Shown here one piece after another: positions 9,991 to 16,101 of a stretch of 32,347 bases of DNA. The stretch covers positions 1 through 32,347 of the forward strand of contig CAJOHW010000016.1 in assembly GCA_905234565.1 (NCBI GenBank), given 5' to 3'. Position numbers and translations under genes: made by a program. Source of the DNA: an uncultured Oscillibacter sp. (GTDB taxonomy: Bacteria; Bacillota; Clostridia; Oscillospirales; Oscillospiraceae). Each line of letters starts with the position of its first letter. The stretch's first letter is position 1. A model generated the notes under the pieces. The model made no database searches. It was given only the letters and a program-made list of their open reading frames with translations, and was not told the DNA's origin.

Positions 9991-11888
9991 CAGGCGCCGC
10001 CTCCCTTGCGGCGGTCGCCTCCTTTACGGCGGTCCTCTCCGGAGCGGCGCTCAACGCCGCCCGGCGGCGGGGCGTTGGACACCCGCCGGTCCCCTTTGGC
10101 CTCCCGGCGGTCTCCGCCGCTGCGGCGCTCCGGTCCGCCCTCCGCCAGACGCTCCAAATACTCCTGGGCGCAGCGTTTCGCCGTCTCCAAGAGCTTGTCC
10201 CGGTCCTGGTCCGTCAGCTTGCCGTTGCGGTCGATGCGGCGGCACACGTCCCCGTTCTCCCGCTCCACCGTGTCCAAAAACGCCTTGCGGTAGTCCCCCA
10301 GGGCCTCCGGCGGGATCCGCTCCATGGTGTGGGCCAGGGCCGCCACCAGAAGGGCCACCTGCCGGTGGCGGGAGAGGGGGGCGTACTGGTTCTGGCGCAG
10401 AAGCATCATGAGCCCCTGGCCGTAGGCCAGCTGACGCTTGGTGGCCTCGTCCAAGTCGCTTGCGAACTGGGTAAAGACCTCCATCTCCCGGTACTGGGCC
10501 AGATCCAGCCGCAGAGAGCCGGAGGACTGCTTCATGGCTTTCGTCTGGGCGTCGCCGCCGACACGGGAGACAGACAGGCCCACGTTCACCGCCGGACGCT
10601 GTCCGGAGAAGAACAGGCTGCTCTCCAAATAGATCTGCCCGTCGGTAATGGAGATGACGTTGGTGGGGATATAGGCGGACACGTCCCCGGACTGGGTCTC
10701 GATGATGGGCAGGGCGGTCATGCTGCCGCCGCCCAGCTCGTCACACAGGTGGGCGGACCGCTCCAGGAGCCGGGAGTGGAGATAGAACACGTCCCCGGGG
10801 AAGGCCTCCCGTCCGGGGGACCGCTCCAAAAGCAGGCTCAGGGCACGGTAGGCAATGGCGTGCTTGCTCAGATCGTCATAGACGATGAGCACGTCACGGC
10901 CCATGTACATGAAGTGCTCTCCCAGGGCGCACCCGGCGTAGGGGGCGATGTACTGCTCTGACGCCGGGGCGCTGGCGGGGGCGTTGATGATGATGGTGTA
11001 GTCCATGGCCCCCTGGCGCTCCAAACTGGCGGCCAGCTGGGCCACGGAACTGGATTTCTGCCCGATGGCCACATAGATGCAGATGACCTTCTGGTCCTTC
11101 TGGTTCAGGATGGTGTCCAGGGCAATGGCGGTTTTGCCGGTCTGGCGGTCGCCGATGATCAGCTCCCGCTGGCCCCGGCCAATGGGGAACATGGAGTCGA
11201 TGCACAAAATTCCCGTCTCCATGGGCTTGTCCACGGGCTGGCGCTCCAAAATCCCCGGGGCGGGGATCTCAATGGGGCGGTAGCCGTCGTGGGCGATGGG
11301 GCCCTTGCCGTCGATGGGTTCCCCCAGGGCGTTGACCACCCGGCCTAAGAACTGGATGCCCACAGGCATTCCGGCGGTTTTCCCCGTGCAGCGGACCACG
11401 CTGCCGGCGGTGATGGTGCCGTCGTCGTTAAAGAGGACGCAGCCCAAATCGTCCTCCCGCAGATCCTGGACCATGCCCCGGATGCCGCCGTCAAATTCCA
11501 GAACCTCCCCGTACTCCGCGTCCGGCAGGCCCTTGATCCGGGCGATGCCGTCGCCTACGGTCAGGACTTCGCCCCGGACCTCCCGGACCACTCCGGGGGT
11601 GAACTTCTCCATGGTCTCCCGCAGCAGGGGCAGGACATTCTGGGGGCCCGGGGCGATCTCCGCCATGCGCTCGTGGAACTGGCGCATCCGGCCCTCCAAA
11701 CTCCAGTCGTACACGTCCGTGTCCACATGGAGCCGGAAGCCCCCCTCTAAATCCGGGGCCTCCTCCCACTCTAAGGGGACATCAAAGCCGTAGGTCCGGC
11801 GGATAAACGCCCCTACCCGGCGGCACTGTTCCTCCGTGGGCTTCCCGGGGCTTTGCAGCACCGCCCGGTGCTGTTGTGTCGTATTCAC
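9990..11888 (-). CDS. atpA: ATP synthase F1 subunit alpha with fused N-terminal delta-like domain and Arg-rich tail
   Basis: A 632-residue protein, about 130 longer than a usual alpha subunit. Residues 1-78 do not match alpha. They match the C-terminal domain of the delta subunit, with PTEEQ near 17-21, then [21 protein letters not shown] (46-66) where delta proteins have DPSLIGG...(I/Y)DGS. Alpha proper starts near 83 ([13 protein letters not shown]) and continues through [16 protein letters not shown], Walker A GDRQTGKT (247-254), [13 protein letters not shown] (336-348) and the SRVGGDAQ arginine finger (about Arg442). Residues ~585-632 form a tail with repeated ERRSG-x-DRR units. The start is GTG 11888, with GGAGG 6 bases upstream, in a GTGA overlap with atpF. 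No separate atpH exists between atpF and atpA, its normal place. If all copies are translated whole, each F1 would carry three delta-like domains. The delta N-terminal domain was not found in this window. Confidence 0.9.
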
Positions 11889-12370
11889 GTCTTGCCTCCG
11901 TCCCGTTCCGCTTCCGTCAGGAACCGGTCCAGCGCGTCCCCGCCGGAGCCGATCACCAGCTTCTCCACCATGCCTACCGCCAGGGCCCGGATCTCCTCAT
12001 GGGCGTCGTCCAGAATCTTCTGGGTCCGCAGTTCCGCGGTTTTCCGGGCGGTGTTGATGATCTTCCGGGCCTCTTTCCGGGCCTCTTCCAGCTGCTGGCG
12101 CTTCTCCGCCTCCAACTCCTCGCTGGCTTGTTCCTTCATCTGCGTGATCTCCCGCCGGGCGTCCCGGATCATCTCCTCATACTGCCGGCGCAGGGATTCC
12201 GCCTGGGATTCATTCCGGGCGGCCTCGGCCTCCCGCTCGTCATACTGCGTCTTCCGCCAGGCCATGAAGTTCTTCACCGGCTTGTACAGCAGGAAGTACA
12301 GTCCACAGGCTAAAATGGCGAAATTCAGCAGGTGCAGCAGGATTTGCTGCCAGTCAATGTTCAGCGGCAT
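11885..12370 (-). CDS. atpF: ATP synthase Fo subunit b
   Basis: A 161-residue peripheral stalk subunit. One N-terminal membrane segment (about 8-28, [19 protein letters not shown], followed by KPVKNFM) is followed by a long charged, Ala/Glu/Arg-rich helix to about 140 and a short tail ending [16 protein letters not shown]. It looks like an ordinary b subunit and is not fused to delta, unlike the mycobacterial b-delta protein. A GTG three codons upstream (12379) is open, but the AGGCAGGTG spacing favours the ATG at 12370. The stop overlaps the GTG of atpA by 4 bases. Only one b gene is present, so a b homodimer is expected. Confidence 0.94.
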   Translation of the reverse strand: MPLNIDWQQILLHLLNFAILACGLYFLLYKPVKNFMAWRKTQYDEREAEAARNESQAESLRRQYEEMIRDARREITQMKEQASEELEAEKRQQLEEARKEARKIINTARKTAELRTQKILDDAHEEIRALAVGMVEKLVIGSGGDALDRFLTEAERDGGKT

Positions 12371-12385
12371 TCCTTGCACCTGCCT

Positions 12386-12748
12386 TTACAGGACGAAGAT
12401 GACCAGAATGACCACCAGCAGGGCGTAGATAATGGCCGTCTCAATAAAGACCAGGCCCAGCATTAAGGTCGTGCGGATTTTATCGTTGGCCTCCGGCTGC
12501 CGGGCGATGCCCTCCGCCGCCTTGCCGGTGGCAAGGCCCATGGCAAGAGCGCCGCCTGCGGCGGCAATGCCGATGGCGATGCCGCTGGCAATGGCCTTGC
12601 CGGACACCGTCTGCCCCTGGGCCGTATCCTGGGCGGCGATCACCATGGGGGCGTCCTCCTCCGACGTATCCCCGGCCCACGCGCTTACGCTCAGTCCCAG
12701 GGCCAGCACCAGCAATACCAGAAGCGCGAATACCTTTTTGCCTCTCAT
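12386..12748 (-). CDS. atpE: ATP synthase Fo subunit c with N-terminal signal-like extension
   Basis: A 120-residue protein, about 40 longer than a typical c subunit. Residues 1-25 look like a signal peptide (basic MRGKK, hydrophobic LLVLLVLALGLSV, then SAWAG), followed by an acidic linker (26-50). The canonical hairpin follows: helix 1 (about 52-80) with a Gly/Ala-rich face, polar loop ARQPEAND (82-89), and helix 2 (about 91-119) with ion-binding Glu103 in FIETAIIYALL. Relative to the Na+ c-ring of Ilyobacter, as remembered, the Gln of helix 1 is replaced by Met, while Thr and Tyr follow the Glu; this favours H+ coupling but is not decisive. ATG 12748 has GGAGGAAA upstream. The leader may set topology and be cleaved. 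Confidence 0.93.
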   Translation of the reverse strand: MRGKKVFALLVLLVLALGLSVSAWAGDTSEEDAPMVIAAQDTAQGQTVSGKAIASGIAIGIAAAGGALAMGLATGKAAEGIARQPEANDKIRTTLMLGLVFIETAIIYALLVVILVIFVL

Positions 12749-12801
12749 AACTCTCTTTCCTCCATTTTTTGAAAAAAATACATTCTTTTGCCCCGGAGCG
12801 C

Positions 12802-13827
12802 TTACGCCTCCGAAACTTCCTCATAATAGATGCCCACCAGCATGGTCAGAACATAGGTCTGCACCACCGCGTGGAGCAGGGTAAAAATGACGCCCACAAT
12901 CACCGGCACCCCGTAGCGGAGGGCGGCGTAGTGATAGACCAGGTCCGTCACCAGCAGGCCGCTCAAAAGAGCGCCAAAGAGCCGGAAGCTCATGGAAATG
13001 GGCAGGGAAAACTCCTTCAAGGCCGCCTTGGCCCCCCGGAGCCCCGCGTGGCGTACGCCTCCAAAGACGATGACCAGATAGCTCAGGCAGCCCATGCAGA
13101 TGGCGGCGTTTACGTCGCTCAAGGGCGCGGGCAGGGTCACGGACCGTCCGGTGGTGGTGACGGCCTGAAAGCCCAGAAGTTCAAAGAGAGTGCTGGCAAA
13201 GATGTACACCCCCGCCGCAAAGACGTAGGCCCCCACAAAGGTCCGCATCCCCGGGTCCGGCACCTTGGCCTGGCCGTCCAGGAGGCCCACAATGGTCTCC
13301 AACACCAGCTGGAACCGTCCCGGCACCACCTTCATCCGGGGGATCACGAAGATCCGAATCAGCAGCGCCGCCGCCAGGAGGATTCCCGTCACCGTCACCG
13401 CTGCCAGGAGGCCGGGATTCACTTCCTTGCCTCCGAAAAAGCGGATCCGGTTCACGTCATGGAGTACGGCGTCCCGCATAGCGGTCTGCACGTCCTCCTC
13501 CCCGTGGGCCCCGGGGACCATGCCGGAGAGCAGAAACAGTCCCACAATGATACAGCCCCACACGGCGCACTCCTTCTTGTGGGCCCCGATGAAGCCCGCA
13601 ATGCCCCGGAGGATCCGGAAAAGCCCCCTTACGATGGCAGGGAACAGCCCGCCCAAGGCCCGGAGAACGCCTCCAATCCGGTCCGCTCCGCCGATCATCT
13701 GCTCCAGCACCAGTTGGAACCGCCCCGGCACCACTGTAAAGCGCGGAATCACCAGCACACGGATCCAGGCGGAAGCGGCCAGCAAAACCGCCGTCACCGT
13801 TACGGCAATCCGCAGGGAACCGCTCAC
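12802..13827 (-). CDS. atpB: ATP synthase Fo subunit a with duplicated N-terminal segment
   Basis: A 341-residue protein, about 100 longer than most a subunits. The normal a fold runs from about 108 to 341, with the first membrane helix and VIPRMKVVPGRFQLVLE (about 161-177), the stator arginine Arg282 in SMSFRLFGALLSG (usual RLFGN has Asn, here Ala) and the final helix with VVQTYVLTML. In front of it, residues 5-45 repeat residues 140-180: by hand 27 of 41 positions are identical, including VVPGRFQLVLE. A Gly/Arg-rich amphipathic stretch (50-85) and an extra hydrophobic helix (86-106) link the two. Two added membrane segments would keep the topology of the main fold. The start is GTG 13827, preceded by AAGGAGG at 7 bases and overlapping the stop of a small upstream open frame. 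Confidence 0.93.
   Translation of the reverse strand: MSGSLRIAVTVTAVLLAASAWIRVLVIPRFTVVPGRFQLVLEQMIGGADRIGGVLRALGGLFPAIVRGLFRILRGIAGFIGAHKKECAVWGCIIVGLFLLSGMVPGAHGEEDVQTAMRDAVLHDVNRIRFFGGKEVNPGLLAAVTVTGILLAAALLIRIFVIPRMKVVPGRFQLVLETIVGLLDGQAKVPDPGMRTFVGAYVFAAGVYIFASTLFELLGFQAVTTTGRSVTLPAPLSDVNAAICMGCLSYLVIVFGGVRHAGLRGAKAALKEFSLPISMSFRLFGALLSGLLVTDLVYHYAALRYGVPVIVGVIFTLLHAVVQTYVLTMLVGIYYEEVSEA
13288..13410 (-). repeat. Internal duplication in atpB, downstream copy (native position)
   Basis: Codons 140-180. The encoded peptide matches codons 5-45 at 27 of 41 positions, and similarity is also visible at DNA level (for example GTGGTGCCGGGACGGTTCCA against GTGGTGCCGGGGCGGTTCCA). Confidence 0.85.
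13693..13815 (-). repeat. Internal duplication in atpB, upstream (extra) copy
   Basis: Codons 5-45, the extra copy of the first membrane segment plus PGRFQLVLE motif. It lies before the position where a subunits normally begin, so this copy is taken to be the addition. Confidence 0.8.
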
Positions 13828-13934
13828 CCTCCCGCCTCCTTATCCATGTACCCTCCGCTTTGCGGAGGCTCTCCTCCCGCCGCCTCTGACGGCAGGACGC
13901 CGGGGAGCCCCGGCGCGTTTTTTTCCGGTCTCAT
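13824..13934 (-). CDS. Possible 36-residue upstream open frame coupled to atpB
   Basis: An ATG at 13934, preceded by AAGGGGG at 6 bases, opens 36 codons rich in Gly, Pro and Glu and ends in a TGA that overlaps the atpB GTG by 4 bases. It does not resemble AtpI, which often precedes atpB. The frame crosses two strong hairpins, so codons may be shaped by RNA structure rather than protein. It could be a leader whose translation opens the atpB start, or chance. Confidence 0.3.
   Translation of the reverse strand: MRPEKNAPGLPGVLPSEAAGGEPPQSGGYMDKEAGG
13898..13924 (+). terminator. Terminator-like hairpin facing into the ATP operon leader
   Basis: CGCCGGGG (13898-13905) and CCCCGGCG (13908-13915) pair perfectly, followed by CG and seven T. 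As a plus-strand terminator it would stop antisense transcription coming out of atpB. On the minus strand the same palindrome forms a hairpin in the ATP operon leader. Confidence 0.55.
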
Positions 13935-14090
13935 AACCATCCCCCTTGCCGCCTTTCGGTGCCTTTTTGTTCGCGTTCCTTCCGATTTGCCGCGTTACAG
14001 GCCGCTTACACGGCAAGGGACGGCAAAGCGTAGGCGCGCAAGACTGCGTGGATTCCGGCTGCCTGGTCCCCGAAAGGCAATTTGATGTAG

Positions 14091-14119
14091 ATTATACCAC
14101 TGCCCACATTTTTTTACAA
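14091..14119 (-). promoter_or_regulatory. Promoter of the ATP synthase operon
   Basis: On the minus strand TTGTAA (14114-14119) and a consensus TATAAT (14091-14096) are 17 bases apart. It would give a leader of about 250 nt before atpB. Confidence 0.75.
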
Positions 14120-14163
14120 GCCGTTTTTCTACAAACTTCTCCCCGGGTTTTTTTCAAAAGGGC

Positions 14164-14192
14164 TTGTAAAGATTGGAAGTCTCTGTTATACT
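14164..14192 (+). promoter_or_regulatory. Promoter of the CarD-like-ispD-ispF operon
   Basis: TTGTAA (14164-14169) and TATACT (14187-14192) are 17 bases apart. The predicted start lies near 14199, giving a leader of about 43 nt. It shares its -35 hexamer sequence with the divergent ATP operon promoter. Confidence 0.75.
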
Positions 14193-14241
14193 GTATTTGT
14201 ACTATTATAGGTATCGGTTGAGGCGGAGAGGAGGGACCGTC

Positions 14242-14751
14242 ATGTTCAGCATCGGGGACTTTGTGGTGCATCCTATGCACGGAGCCGGGAAAATCGAGGA
14301 CATTGTGGAGGAGAAAATTGCCGGGGTCAGAAAGGAATTCTACGTATTCAGTATGCCTGCCGGCGGCCTGGTGCTGAAAATTCCCACAGGCGGGGCCGGT
14401 TCCGCCGGAATCCGGTCCGTGATCAGCCAGGGAGAGGCGGACCGCCTGATGGAGGCCATCCCCGATCTGGCGGTGGAGTCCAACGCCAACTGGAACAAGC
14501 GCTATCAGGAAAATTTAAGCCGCATGAAAAGCGGGGACCTCTATGAGGTGGCCCGGGTGGTAAAGGCCCTGGTCCACCGGGAGCAGAAACGGGGGCTCTC
14601 CACCGGGGAGCGGAAAATGCTTTACAACGCCAAACAGATCATGATCTCCGAGATCGTGCTGGCCCAAAAGAGCGACTATGACGATGTAGAATCCCGGCTG
14701 ATGCGCGCCATGCGCCAGAAGCCGCCCAAGGGAAAGGAGCCAAGCGTATGA
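14242..14751 (+). CDS. CarD/CdnL/TRCF-domain transcriptional regulator
   Basis: A 169-residue protein. The N-terminal RNA-polymerase interacting domain (about 1-60) is recognised from FSIGDFVVHPMHGAGKIEDI and the strand FYVFSMPAGGLVLKIP; a helical domain (about 70-160) follows, with WNKRYQENLSRMKSGD and LSTGERKMLYNAKQIMISEI. CarD proteins bind the RNA polymerase beta subunit and stabilise open complexes, often at rRNA promoters. ATG 14242 is preceded by GAGGAGGG. An earlier in-frame start would lie inside the promoter. The stop overlaps the ispD ATG by 4 bases, an arrangement common in Clostridia. Confidence 0.9.
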   Translation: MFSIGDFVVHPMHGAGKIEDIVEEKIAGVRKEFYVFSMPAGGLVLKIPTGGAGSAGIRSVISQGEADRLMEAIPDLAVESNANWNKRYQENLSRMKSGDLYEVARVVKALVHREQKRGLSTGERKMLYNAKQIMISEIVLAQKSDYDDVESRLMRAMRQKPPKGKEPSV

Positions 14752-15467
14752 TCCCCTTCCTGCGCAGAAGAAAGCGCGTGTGTACCGCCCTGGTGCCGGC
14801 GGCGGGAGAGTCCCGGCGCATGGAGGGAGCGGCGAAACTGTTCCTGCGCCTGAACGGCGCGCCGGTGCTGGCCCGGACCCTGGTGGCCTTGCAGCTGGCC
14901 TCCCGGGTAGACGAGATCATCGTGGCGGTCCGGGAGGAGGACCTGGAAGCGGCCTCCCGGATCTGCAAGGAATACGCCATTACCAAGTGTCCCCAGGTCA
15001 TTGTGGGCGGGGACACCCGGGTCAAATCCGTGCAGCTGGCGGCCATGGCCGCCCGGCGGGACGCGGATCTCCTGGCCGTCCACGACGGGGCCAGGCCCCT
15101 GGTGACCCCGGAACTCATCGACCGGGTCATTGAGGCCGCCGAAAAGTACGGCGCGGCGGCCCCCGCCGTGGCGGCAAAGGATACGGTGAAACGGATCAAA
15201 CAGGACGGCACCGTGGACCGGACGTTGAACCGGTCCGCCCTGCGGTTGGTACAGACCCCCCAGGTCTTTGACGCGGATCTCTTGAAAGGAGCCTTGCAGT
15301 CCGCCATTGAGGCGGAGGCCCCCATTACGGACGACTGCTCCGCCGTGGAGCGCCTGGGCAAGGAAGTGCTTCTCATCGACGGGGAGGAGGAAAACCTGAA
15401 ACTCACCACCCCCCTGGACCTGGTGCTGGCCCAGGCGGTGTTGGAGAAACGGATGGCCGGAGAATGA
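14748..15467 (+). CDS. ispD: 2-C-methyl-D-erythritol 4-phosphate cytidylyltransferase
   Basis: A 239-residue enzyme that transfers CMP from CTP to methylerythritol phosphate in the MEP isoprenoid pathway. The CTP loop PAAGESRRM (about 17-25) with the downstream KLF lysine, GGDTRVKSVQLA (about 87-98), VHDGARPLV (about 107-115), KDTVK, and TPQVF followed by TDDCSAVE are all as expected. ATG 14748 overlaps the upstream stop (ATGA), and its own stop overlaps ispF by 4 bases, so the three genes form one coupled unit. An N-terminal FLRRRKR stretch adds a few residues to the usual start. Confidence 0.96.
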   Translation: MIPFLRRRKRVCTALVPAAGESRRMEGAAKLFLRLNGAPVLARTLVALQLASRVDEIIVAVREEDLEAASRICKEYAITKCPQVIVGGDTRVKSVQLAAMAARRDADLLAVHDGARPLVTPELIDRVIEAAEKYGAAAPAVAAKDTVKRIKQDGTVDRTLNRSALRLVQTPQVFDADLLKGALQSAIEAEAPITDDCSAVERLGKEVLLIDGEEENLKLTTPLDLVLAQAVLEKRMAGE

Positions 15468-15946
15468 CAACTTTACGCATCGGGCACGGATACGATGTCC
15501 ACCGGATCACAGACGGACGCCCCCTGATCTTAGGGGGCGTCGCCGTTCCCTGGGACAGGGGGCTCCTGGGCCACTCCGACGCGGATGTGCTGACCCACGC
15601 GGTCATGGATGCCCTTTTGGGGGCGGCGGGGTTAGAGGATATCGGGCACCTTTTCCCCGACACGGATCCCCAATACGCCGGGGCTTCCAGCTTAGGACTT
15701 CTGCGGGAGGTGGGGCAGCTTTTGGACGGCGCGGGCTGGGCCGTGGTGAATGTGGACGCCACGCTGGTGGCCCAGCGTCCCAAAATCGCCCCCTATAAAA
15801 AGGAGATGGCCGCCAATCTGGCGGCGGCTCTGGGCATCCCTGCGGACCGGGTGAACGTGAAGGCCACCACGGAGGAACACCTGGGTTTCACCGGGGACGG
15901 CTCCGGCATGGCCGCCCACGCGGTGGCCCTGGTGGAGAAGGGGTGA
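15464..15946 (+). CDS. ispF: 2-C-methyl-D-erythritol 2,4-cyclodiphosphate synthase
   Basis: A 160-residue enzyme, the usual length, that cyclises CDP-methylerythritol 2-phosphate and releases CMP two steps after IspD. The metal-binding signature GHGYDVHR (about 7-14), LLGHSDADVLTHAVMDALLGA with the conserved histidine (about 36-56), DIGHLFPDTDPQY (about 60-72) and the C-terminal KATTEEHLGFTGDGSGMAAHAVAL are present. The ATG overlaps the ispD stop by 4 bases. IspE is not in the window. A strong terminator follows 28 bases after the stop. Confidence 0.97.
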   Translation: MTTLRIGHGYDVHRITDGRPLILGGVAVPWDRGLLGHSDADVLTHAVMDALLGAAGLEDIGHLFPDTDPQYAGASSLGLLREVGQLLDGAGWAVVNVDATLVAQRPKIAPYKKEMAANLAAALGIPADRVNVKATTEEHLGFTGDGSGMAAHAVALVEKG

Positions 15947-15974
15947 GGCCGTCCGACGTGCCATAGCAAAATAA

Positions 15975-16005
15975 GGCCGGAACGATGCGTCGTTCCGGCC
16001 TTTTT
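15975..16005 (+). terminator. Terminator after ispF
   Basis: GGCCGGAACG (15975-15984) and CGTTCCGGCC (15991-16000) form a perfect 10-bp stem with loop ATGCGT, followed by five T. Confidence 0.9.
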
Positions 16006-16022
16006 CAGCCCAATTTTTATTT

Positions 16023-16090
16023 GCGCTCTTTCAGATCTGCCACATTCCAGGTCACTGGCACGGCAACCGACGGGAAATCTTATCGTTCAC
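16023..16090 (+). repeat. Dispersed 68-bp intergenic repeat, copy C
   Basis: From GCGCTCTTTC to GTTCAC, with the core GGTCACTGGCACGGCAAC and end GGGAAATCTTATCG. It has the same length as copy A and about 85 percent identity by hand. It lies between the convergent ends of ispF and proS. Confidence 0.85.
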
Positions 16091-16101
16091 AAGGATGGGA
16101 T

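Larger units (their letters stand above)
13828..14241. other. 414-base divergent control region between the ATP synthase operon and the CarD-like gene
   Basis: It holds back-to-back sigma-A promoters (14091-14119 minus and 14164-14192 plus), a long ATP operon leader of about 250 nt, the possible 36-codon open frame, a CCTCCGC-TTT-GCGGAGG hairpin (13852-13868) and a plus-strand terminator-like hairpin (13898-13924). No other gene was seen. Confidence 0.75.

Noticed and set aside
11655-11888. Alpha N-terminal extension as a mistaken start upstream of the true alpha start
   Set aside because: The GTG has a strong ribosome site at ideal spacing and a 4-base overlap with atpF, and the extension has conserved delta-type motifs, so it is taken as real coding sequence.
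14173-14241. Upstream extension of the CarD-like gene
   Set aside because: It starts inside the promoter and lacks a ribosome site, while ATG 14242 follows GAGGAGGG.
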